The notes under the pieces were generated by a model. It was not told the DNA's origin. It saw only the letters and a program-made list of their open reading frames with translations, and searched no databases. This document shows positions 48,443 through 55,655 of a DNA stretch of 58,054 nt, piece by piece (positions within the stretch are counted from its first letter, which is position 1; every line of letters starts with the position of its first letter). Source of the DNA: Pseudomonas sp. GM78 (GTDB lineage Bacteria > Pseudomonadota > Gammaproteobacteria > Pseudomonadales > Pseudomonadaceae); assembly GCF_000282475.1 (NCBI RefSeq), contig NZ_AKJF01000084.1, positions 1 to 58,054 on the forward strand, given 5' to 3'. A program made the translations under genes and the position numbers.

Positions 48443-50740
48443 ATGTCGTATCGCGTCGTCATCGCCAGTGTGTTGATGTTTTTAAGCTGGGGCGCGGTCG
48501 CGCAAAGTCCGGCGATTGCCCCTGCAATCTCCTATACCCGCGATATTCAGCCGATCTTCAGCGAAAAGTGCGTGGCCTGCCACGCCTGCAACGACGCCGC
48601 CTGTCAGCTCAACCTGGGCAGCGGGGAGGGCGCGGCCCGTGGTGCAACGAAAGTCCCGGTGTATGACGGCGATCGCAGCCAGGCCGTCGCGCCGAGTCGC
48701 CTGTTCTATGACGCGTTCGGCAAGCGGGCCTGGCAACAAAAGGGCTTCTATTCGGTGCTTGACGCCCAGGGCAGCCAGGCTGCATTAATGGCGCGCATGC
48801 TCGAGCTGGGGCACACCAACCGCTTGCAACCCAATGCCAAATTGCCCGAGGACATCGTCCTGGGCCTCAATCGCGACAACATGTGCGCCTTGCCGGGCGA
48901 GTTCGACGGGTATGCCAGCGCTCATCCCAAGGAAGGCATGCCCTTGGCGGTCACCGGCCTGACCGATCAGCAATACCAGACGCTGCAACGCTGGCTGGCC
49001 TCGGGCGCGCCGATCGATGAACAGGCCCTGGTGCCCAGCGCGAAGGAAGCGTTGCAAGTGGTGCAGTGGGAAAACCTGCTCAACGCACCGGGCGCCCGGC
49101 AGAGTCTGGTAGGGCGCTGGCTGTTCGAGCACTGGTTTCTCGCGCACCTGTATTTCAAGGACGGCGAGCCGGGGCATTTCTTCCAGTGGGTGCGATCCCG
49201 CACGCCGACCGGCCAGCCCATCGACCTGATCAACACCCGTCGCCCGAACGACGACCCCGGCACCCAGGTGTATTACCGCCTGTGGCCGGTGCAGGGGGTG
49301 ATCGTGCACAAGACCCACATCACCTATGCCCTGAGCGCGGCGAAGCTGGCCCGGGTCAAGAGTCTGTTCTACAACGGCAACTGGCAGGTCAGTGCCTTGC
49401 CCGGCTACGGTCCGGAACGTCGGGCCAATCCGTTCGCCACCTTCGAAGCCATCCCGGCCCAGGCGCGTTATCAGTTCATGCTCGATAACGCCGAGTACTT
49501 CGTGCGCACCTTCATTCGCGGCCCGGTCTGCCGCGGGCAGATCGCCACTGACGTGATCCGCGACAACTTCTGGGCGCTGTTCCAGGCACCGGAACACGAC
49601 CTCTATATCACCGACCCGAACTATCGCGGCCAGGCCACGCCGTTGCTGGCGATGCCGGGGCAGAACGACGACGTCGGCAGCGTCCTGAGCCTGTGGCACG
49701 ACTATCGCGACAAGCGTAACGAATACGAAGCCCTGCGCCGGGACAGCTACGCCGATCTGCCGGCGCCGAGCTGGTCGAGCCTGTGGGCCGGCAATGACAA
49801 CGCGTTGTTGAGCATTTTCCGCCACTATGACAGCGCCGCCGTGACCAAGGGTCTGATCGGCGACGTACCGCAGACGATGTGGTTGTTCGACTTTCCGCTG
49901 CTGGAGCGCACCTACTATCAGTTGGCAGTGAATTTCGATGTGTTCGGCAATGTGTCCCACCAGGCCCAGACGCGCTTGTATTTCGACCTGATCCGCAATG
50001 GCGCCGAGCAGAATTTCCTGCGCCTGATGCCGGCTGACTCCCGGGATGATTTCCTCGACGATTGGTATCAGAACAGCGGGAAATTCAAGATGTGGATGGA
50101 TTATGAGTCCATCGACGACGACACGCCGACCGCCCTGAAACTCGATGAAAAAGACCCCAAGCGCGACTTCGCCATGCAGCTGCTGGCCCGCTACGGCGAG
50201 CTGAACGCCAAGCCTGACCCGATCAATCGCTGCGACGGCGCCTATTGCTCGCGGCCGAACATCGATCCGGCCTTGCAGGCAGCCGAGCAGGTCTTGAGCC
50301 GTTTAGCCTCACGGCCGGCGGCCGGCCTCAAGGTCATCGATCTGCTGCCGGAAGCGACCATGCTGCGCATCGAAACCGCGAGCGGTCAGCGTGTGGTCTA
50401 CAGCCTGCTGCGCAACCGTGCGCACAGCAACGTGGCGTTCCTGCTCGGTGAGTCGCTGCGCTATCAGCCGGGGCTCGATACGCTCACCATTTTCCCCGGG
50501 GTTCTAAGCAGTTACCCGAACTTCATGTTCAACATTCCGGCCGATCAGGTGCCTGAGTTTGTCGATGCGATGGAAAACGCCAAGGATGCCGATCGTTTCG
50601 ATAAAATCGTCGAACGTTGGGGAATTCGGCGCAGTCATCCGCAATTCTGGCAGTACTTTCATGACCTGAGCCGCTATATCCACGAAACCGAGCCGGTGGA
50701 AGAGGGCGTGCTGGACATGAATCGCTATGAAAATTTGTAG
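48443..50740 (+). CDS. cti: Fatty acid cis/trans isomerase
   Basis: 765 residues with a Sec signal peptide ([20 protein letters not shown]). A c-type haem site CVACH is at residues 43-47, as in characterised Pseudomonas Cti. Further family blocks are [41 protein letters not shown] and WSIxxx-free regions such as [18 protein letters not shown]. Cti is periplasmic and converts cis-unsaturated acyl chains of membrane phospholipids to trans, stiffening the membrane against solvents and heat. No new synthesis is needed. Size matches the family. The gene stands alone between metH (divergent) and nfuA. Confidence 0.93.
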   Translation: MSYRVVIASVLMFLSWGAVAQSPAIAPAISYTRDIQPIFSEKCVACHACNDAACQLNLGSGEGAARGATKVPVYDGDRSQAVAPSRLFYDAFGKRAWQQKGFYSVLDAQGSQAALMARMLELGHTNRLQPNAKLPEDIVLGLNRDNMCALPGEFDGYASAHPKEGMPLAVTGLTDQQYQTLQRWLASGAPIDEQALVPSAKEALQVVQWENLLNAPGARQSLVGRWLFEHWFLAHLYFKDGEPGHFFQWVRSRTPTGQPIDLINTRRPNDDPGTQVYYRLWPVQGVIVHKTHITYALSAAKLARVKSLFYNGNWQVSALPGYGPERRANPFATFEAIPAQARYQFMLDNAEYFVRTFIRGPVCRGQIATDVIRDNFWALFQAPEHDLYITDPNYRGQATPLLAMPGQNDDVGSVLSLWHDYRDKRNEYEALRRDSYADLPAPSWSSLWAGNDNALLSIFRHYDSAAVTKGLIGDVPQTMWLFDFPLLERTYYQLAVNFDVFGNVSHQAQTRLYFDLIRNGAEQNFLRLMPADSRDDFLDDWYQNSGKFKMWMDYESIDDDTPTALKLDEKDPKRDFAMQLLARYGELNAKPDPINRCDGAYCSRPNIDPALQAAEQVLSRLASRPAAGLKVIDLLPEATMLRIETASGQRVVYSLLRNRAHSNVAFLLGESLRYQPGLDTLTIFPGVLSSYPNFMFNIPADQVPEFVDAMENAKDADRFDKIVERWGIRRSHPQFWQYFHDLSRYIHETEPVEEGVLDMNRYENL

Positions 50741-50786
50741 TCCCTTTTGGAGAGATTGGCTGGAATCTTTCCCGACAAAAATACTA

Positions 50787-51429
<643 letters not shown>

Positions 51430-51448
51430 GGTGTTCGCTGCGGAATGA

Positions 51449-51479
51449 AAAAAACGGCGCCCCGTGAGCGCCGTTTTTT
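51449..51479 (+). terminator. Rho-independent terminator of nfuA
   Basis: A 12-bp stem (aaaaaacggcgc / gcgccgtttttt) with a 7-base loop, ending in a T-run, 20 bases after the nfuA stop codon. Confidence 0.92.
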
Positions 51480-51502
51480 TATGGGTGAAATTTACTGGCG
51501 CC

Positions 51503-51566
51503 ATCGCTGGCAAGCCAGCTCCCACAGGGGATCGCGGTCAACTGTGGGAGCTGGCTTGCCAGCGAT
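51503..51566. repeat. REP-type inverted repeat pair (gtgggagc family)
   Basis: Two 25-base arms, 51503-51527 and 51542-51566, are perfect inverse copies; the right arm starts ctgtgggagctggcttgcc. The pair lies between nfuA and the convergent cobM gene, the usual intergenic position of these elements. Confidence 0.9.
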
Positions 51567-51573
51567 AGGGCCC

Positions 51574-52320
51574 TTATAGGCGATACAAATGTGCATGCCC
51601 GGCGCGATACAGCGACGACTCGCTGAAATGATCGCTCCCCAACACCCGACCCACCAGAATCAACGCCGTGCGCCGAAAACCCTTGGCAGCAACCTTGGCG
51701 GCAATGTCCTCAAGTGTCCCCACCACCCAATCCTGATCCGGCCAGGTCGCCCGGTGAATCACCGCGATCGGGCAATCCGCGCCGTAATGCGGCAGCAATT
51801 CGGCAAGGATTCTCTCCAGATGATTGACCCCCAAATGAATCGCCATGGTCGCCCCGTGCTGCGCCAGGCTGCCCAGTTCTTCTCCAGCGGGCATCGCGGT
51901 TTTGTCGGCGTAGCGCGTCAGGATCACGCTCTGTGACACGTCCGGCAACGTCAGTTCCGCACCAAGAAGCGCTGCGCAGGCGGCCGTGGCGGTCACGCCG
52001 GGGATGATTTCAAAAGGAATATCGAGCTCACGCAGATGGCGAATCTGCTCGCCGATGGCGCCATACAGGCTTGGGTCGCCGGAATGCACGCGAGCCACGT
52101 CCTGACCCTTGGCATGGGCCGCTTTGATCAATTCGATGATCTGTTCCAGGTGCAGTTCGGCGCTGTTGACCACCTGTTCGGCGCGGTGTCCTTCCAGCAC
52201 TGCGGTGGGCACCAGCGAGCCGGCATAGATGATCACCGGGCAGTTGCGAATCAGTCGCTGGCCCTTGACGGTGATCAGTTCCGGGTCGCCGGGACCTGCG
52301 CCAATGAAGTAGACGGTCAT
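51574..52320 (-). CDS. cobM: Precorrin-4 C11-methyltransferase
   Basis: 248 residues from ATG 52320, with AGGAA upstream. It is a tetrapyrrole methylase with VYFIGAGPGDPELITVKG at the start (AdoMet site), CPVIIYAGSLVP, VARVHSGDPSLYGA and IPGVTATAACAALLGAELTLP, the pattern typical of CobM/CbiF. The enzyme methylates C11 of precorrin-4 in the aerobic B12 pathway, in the cytoplasm. It is last of the cbtB-cbtA-cobE-cobM set read from a cobalamin riboswitch. The 83-base gap after cobE shows no terminator. Confidence 0.93.
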   Translation of the reverse strand: MTVYFIGAGPGDPELITVKGQRLIRNCPVIIYAGSLVPTAVLEGHRAEQVVNSAELHLEQIIELIKAAHAKGQDVARVHSGDPSLYGAIGEQIRHLRELDIPFEIIPGVTATAACAALLGAELTLPDVSQSVILTRYADKTAMPAGEELGSLAQHGATMAIHLGVNHLERILAELLPHYGADCPIAVIHRATWPDQDWVVGTLEDIAAKVAAKGFRRTALILVGRVLGSDHFSESSLYRAGHAHLYRL

Positions 52321-52403
52321 CAAAGGTTCCTGTTGAAAATGGGGGCTGGGCAAGGCTTCAGATGAAGATTGCTCATGATCGAATGCGCGGATTATCGGGG
52401 ATT

Positions 52404-52817
52404 TTACGCGGCGCCGGCCAAGGCGAGGGTGGCCTGGGCATATTTTTGTCGACGAATCAGCAATTTTGCCGGCGACTGGGCCAACTGTTCGGCCAAGGCC
52501 AGGGCGGCACTTTCCGCCACGCCGTAACAGCCGGTACGCTCGAACGCGATCTGCGAATGGTGGCTGAGGTGCGGTTGATAAGCGGCCAATTGTTCACTGC
52601 TGAAGTACAGCATCTCTAACCCAAGCTGTTCGGCCAGTTCGTTCAGGGCTGGTTCGTCGCGCTTCAAATCGATACTGGCCAGGGCCTTGATCCGATGCAG
52701 TTCGATCCGGTGCGCCTGCAGTGCCTGGTCGAGCAGTGCCCGCAACGTGCTGACGGGGCAGCCGCGCTGGCAGCCCAGGCCGACCACCAGGGTCGGCGCT
52801 GCGCTGAGGTCAGTCAT
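52404..52817 (-). CDS. cobE: CobE/CbiG-C-like cobalamin biosynthesis protein
   Basis: 137 residues from ATG 52817, which overlaps the cbtA stop as ATGA. The fold signature of CbiG C-terminal/CobE proteins is clear: LVVGLGCQRGCPVSTLRALLDQAL, SIDLKRDEPALNELAEQLG, and TGCYGVAESAALALA. CobE is needed for B12 synthesis in aerobic organisms, but its chemical role is not established. Coupling to cbtA and position before cobM support the assignment. Confidence 0.88.
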   Translation of the reverse strand: MTDLSAAPTLVVGLGCQRGCPVSTLRALLDQALQAHRIELHRIKALASIDLKRDEPALNELAEQLGLEMLYFSSEQLAAYQPHLSHHSQIAFERTGCYGVAESAALALAEQLAQSPAKLLIRRQKYAQATLALAGAA

Positions 52818-53518
52818 GCGTGGTACTGGCCATCGCTTTTGCGGCGGAACAACCAGGCGCTGATCAGGCCCAGAGCCAGCCAGAACGCCACGTTGGTCAG
52901 CTGCGAAGCGATCTTGAACTGAGTTTCCAGTGCCTCTGGGGCGAGCATCGAGTGCACTTCCGGTTGCGGTGCGCCAATCACATGCGGTACGGCGAGAATC
53001 GCCACGCCAAGGACTTTCATCAGCCAGTGACGGCTGAACACGATCAGGGCGATACCGACAGCGGTGGAGGCGGCGGTGCCGATCCACCAGAGCTGGCGTT
53101 GCGCCAGATCGGCAGCGGCGGTACCCGGCAACTCAGGTGGCAGGCCAAGGGTCGGTGCCAGTACGAATGTCGCGTAGCCAGCCAGGCCCCAGAGCAGGCC
53201 CTGGGAGGTTTTGGTCGGCGCGCGCAGGGTATAGAGACCGGCGAGCATCAGGGCGAAACCGACCGCCACCACCAGGTTGCCGCCAGTGGTCGACAGCACG
53301 CGCTGCCAGCCGTCTTCCGGTTCCCAGGCTTCGGTATCGTGGGAATGGGCGGCGACGCCAGCGGCGTGTTCATGAACTTCAACGGCCGCAGGTTCGGATT
53401 TTTCGTAGGTCTCGGCCTGCAAAATCAGCGGAGAAACCCAGAAGCTTTGCAGCAGGGTCAGCAGCAGGGCGGCCAGCAGCCCGGTGAAACCTGCGGTTTG
53501 CGCAATACGCTTGATCAT
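52814..53518 (-). CDS. cbtA: CbtA, putative cobalt transporter subunit
   Basis: 234 residues from ATG 53518; the frame stays open into the cbtB region, but this start leads directly into the first membrane helix (FTGLLAALLLTLLQSFW). About five hydrophobic segments can be seen. A His-rich loop (EVHEHAAGVAAHSHDTEAWEPEDGW in part) after the first helix, and PTLGLPPELPGTAAADLAQRQLWW, are hallmarks of CbtA. The family is predicted to import cobalt and is found under B12 riboswitches. It pairs with CbtB, encoded 12 bases upstream. Confidence 0.92.
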   Translation of the reverse strand: MIKRIAQTAGFTGLLAALLLTLLQSFWVSPLILQAETYEKSEPAAVEVHEHAAGVAAHSHDTEAWEPEDGWQRVLSTTGGNLVVAVGFALMLAGLYTLRAPTKTSQGLLWGLAGYATFVLAPTLGLPPELPGTAAADLAQRQLWWIGTAASTAVGIALIVFSRHWLMKVLGVAILAVPHVIGAPQPEVHSMLAPEALETQFKIASQLTNVAFWLALGLISAWLFRRKSDGQYHA

Positions 53519-53529
53519 GTCGGCAGGTC

Positions 53530-53724
53530 TCAGTGGCACGGGAACGCGGAACTGTGGCGCGTATCGTGAGCCGCGTTGTGAACGGCTTCGATGTGCGAGA
53601 AACCGGCGAAATACACCAGGCACGCGCCGAGGATCGACGCACAAACGGCGGCGGTCAGGCGCTGGGACAGGGTAGTGGTGGTGCTGGCGGTATTGCTGTG
53701 GCCGGTGCTGCTGATGATTGACAT
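53530..53724 (-). CDS. cbtB: CbtB, small cobalt transporter subunit
   Basis: 64 residues, ATG 53724 with GAGGGA upstream. One membrane helix (LTAAVCASILGACLVYFAGF) is followed by the family's C-terminal metal motif HNAAHDTRHSSAFPCH, whose histidines should bind cobalt. It is the first gene after the leftward cobalamin riboswitch, and its start lies 134 bases from the B12-box end of that element. It acts in the inner membrane with CbtA. Confidence 0.93.
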   Translation of the reverse strand: MSIISSTGHSNTASTTTTLSQRLTAAVCASILGACLVYFAGFSHIEAVHNAAHDTRHSSAFPCH

Positions 53725-53858
53725 GGCGCTTCCCTCTGTTCTGTCAGCGGGGAATAAGAGCGCAAGCAGAGCTCCGCACGACCGGGCGCGCAGAAGTCCG
53801 AACAGCGCCCGCCCACCGCGGGTTTGTTGATTGAAGTGATCGTATTGTTCACTTTGTG

Positions 53859-54054
53859 TTGCGGGCCGGTCTCCGGGCTCACGAGGGGCGCAGGCACTAG
53901 CCCTGACCTGTAAGCGTCACCTTCCCATGCCGCAATGGCACAGTGGATCTGACGCTTCGCTCGCTTACCGTTGCGGGGGCAGCACCGGACTGACATGGCC
54001 TGAAGTAAAGCACATGATTCACCGGTTTCCCGTTTCACCCTGTGAAGGGCACCC
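53859..54054 (-). promoter_or_regulatory. Cobalamin riboswitch upstream of cbtB
   Basis: On the minus strand the element runs from gggtgcccttcacagggtg through the core block ggtgctgcccccgcaacgg and gggaaggtgac to the B12-box region (agtgcctgcgcccctcgtg, then agcccggagaccggcccgc). These conserved boxes are in the right order and spacing. Excess adenosyl- or methylcobalamin should shut down cbtBA-cobE-cobM. A GC-rich hairpin (cccgcggtgggcggg) between the element and cbtB may be part of the expression platform. Confidence 0.9.
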
Positions 54055-54125
54055 GTAACAAGATGCGTAGGAGAGCATGGGCAAGGGGCGGGCGTCAATT
54101 GGCAAGGGTTCTCGTTTGAGGGTTG

Positions 54126-54236
54126 GATCGTTCCCACGCTCTGCGTCGGAATGCAGCCCGGGACGCTCCGCGTCCCACCCGGAGCCGAACGCGGAGCGTC
54201 CGTTGAGGCATTCCTTTGCTGCGCGTGGGAATGATC
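54126..54236. repeat. Nested inverted repeat between two riboswitches
   Basis: Outer arms gatcgttcccacgc (54126-54139) and gcgtgggaatgatc (to 54236) pair with one wobble. Inner arms gacgctccgcgt (54162-54173) and acgcggagcgtc (54189-54200) are perfect. The whole 111 bases could fold as one cruciform. Repeats of this kind (cgttcccacgc...) are common between Pseudomonas genes; no coding capacity is evident. Confidence 0.75.
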
Positions 54237-54293
54237 TAATCCGGGCGACACAAGACATTGACCCGCCCCGATACCATGCGTAGCCTTGCGCTT

Positions 54294-54480
54294 TCGAGGT
54301 TCTTCGGCGTTTGTCGAAGCTAAGAAGGGAACGCGGTCAATGCCGCGGCTGCCCCCGCAACTGTGAACGGTTCAGTTTCTGCCATGCCACTGCATGCGCC
54401 AGCCATGGCGCGCGCGGGAAGGCGCAGCAACCGCCAGTCCAATGACTGGCCAGCCGTCAGCCAGGAGACCTGCCTCGATA
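54294..54480 (+). promoter_or_regulatory. Cobalamin riboswitch upstream of cobW
   Basis: The plus strand shows cgaggttcttcggcg, then aagggaacgcggtcaatgc, gcggctgcccccgcaactg, gccactgcatgcg, gggaaggcgc and the B12 box gccgtcagccaggagacctg, all in canonical order. It ends about 110 bases before the cobW ATG. A palindrome (atgcccgcc...gggcat) overlapping the cobW ribosome-binding site suggests control of translation initiation. Cobalamin binding should lower cobW and cobN expression. Confidence 0.93.
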
Positions 54481-54590
54481 CAGATTCTCACTACAACCGG
54501 GCGGGGTGATCCGGTGGCGAACGCATCCGGCGCGCTTGTGCGTTGCCGGTTCTCGTCCCGTATGCCCGCCACCTTGCCAAAGGGCATCCG

Positions 54591-55652
54591 ATGAAAACAC
54601 TGGCCAAACTCCCCGTCACCATCGTCACCGGCTTCCTCGGCTCGGGCAAAACCACTTTGCTGCGGCACATGCTCGACAACGCCCAGGGCCGCCGCATCGC
54701 GGTGATCGTCAACGAGTTCGGCGAACTGGGCATTGACGGCGAAATCCTCAAGCAGTGCTCCATCGGTTGCACCGAAGAAGAGGCCAATGGCCGCGTCTAC
54801 GAACTGGCCAACGGCTGCCTGTGCTGCACCGTACAGGAAGAGTTCTTCCCGGTGATGCGCGAACTGGTAGCCCGTCGCGGCGACCTCGACCACATCCTGA
54901 TCGAAACGTCTGGCCTGGCCCTGCCAAAACCTCTGGTACAGGCCTTCCAGTGGCCGGAAATCCGCAGCGCCTGCACCGTTGACGCGGTGATCACCGTGGT
55001 CGACAGCCCGGCCGTGGCGGCTGGCACCTTCGCCGCGTTCCCGGATCAAGTCGACGCCATGCGTAAACTCGACCCGAACCTGGACCACGAATCGCCGCTG
55101 CACGAGCTGTTCGCCGACCAGTTGGCCAGCGCCGATCTGGTGATCCTCAACAAGGCCGACCTGATCAGCCCTGAAGACCTGGCCCGCGTGCGCCTGGAAG
55201 TCGCCGAAGAACTGCCGCCAGCGGTGAAAGTCATCGAAGCCAGCAGCGGCCGCCTGCCGCTGGACGTGCTGATCGGCCTCGGCGCCGGTTCCGAAGAACA
55301 CATCGACAGCCGCCACAGCCATCACGACCACCACCATGAAGGCGAAGACGATCACGACCACGATGCTTTCGATTCGATCTCCATCGAACTGCCGGCATCC
55401 GACGAAAGCCTGCTGATGGATGCGCTGACCCAACTGGTGGTGCAGCACGGCATCCTGCGGGTCAAAGGCTTTGCCGCGGTCCCGAACAAACCGATGCGCC
55501 TGCTGATCCAGGGCGTGGGCACCCGTTTCGACAAGCATTTCGACCGCCAGTGGGGCGCAGAAGAAGCGCGCACCACCCGGCTGGTATTGATCGGCCAGGC
55601 ACTGGACGCCGCAACGCTCGAAGCGCAATTGCGCGCCGCGCTCAGCGTGTAA
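54591..55652 (+). CDS. cobW: CobW, P-loop GTPase metallochaperone for cobalt insertion
   Basis: 353 residues from ATG 54591 with AAGGG upstream; an in-frame upstream start would run into the riboswitch expression platform. The P-loop is GFLGSGKTT (residues 14-22), the metal site CLCC (Cys76, 78, 79) follows, and the GTP-specificity motif is NKAD. A His/Asp-rich loop (DSRHSHHDHHHEGEDDHDHD, about 243-262) should hold cobalt. The CobW C-terminal domain ends the protein. It hands cobalt to the CobNST chelatase during aerobic B12 synthesis. cobN starts 3 bases after its stop. Confidence 0.95.
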   Translation: MKTLAKLPVTIVTGFLGSGKTTLLRHMLDNAQGRRIAVIVNEFGELGIDGEILKQCSIGCTEEEANGRVYELANGCLCCTVQEEFFPVMRELVARRGDLDHILIETSGLALPKPLVQAFQWPEIRSACTVDAVITVVDSPAVAAGTFAAFPDQVDAMRKLDPNLDHESPLHELFADQLASADLVILNKADLISPEDLARVRLEVAEELPPAVKVIEASSGRLPLDVLIGLGAGSEEHIDSRHSHHDHHHEGEDDHDHDAFDSISIELPASDESLLMDALTQLVVQHGILRVKGFAAVPNKPMRLLIQGVGTRFDKHFDRQWGAEEARTTRLVLIGQALDAATLEAQLRAALSV

Positions 55653-55655
55653 CCC

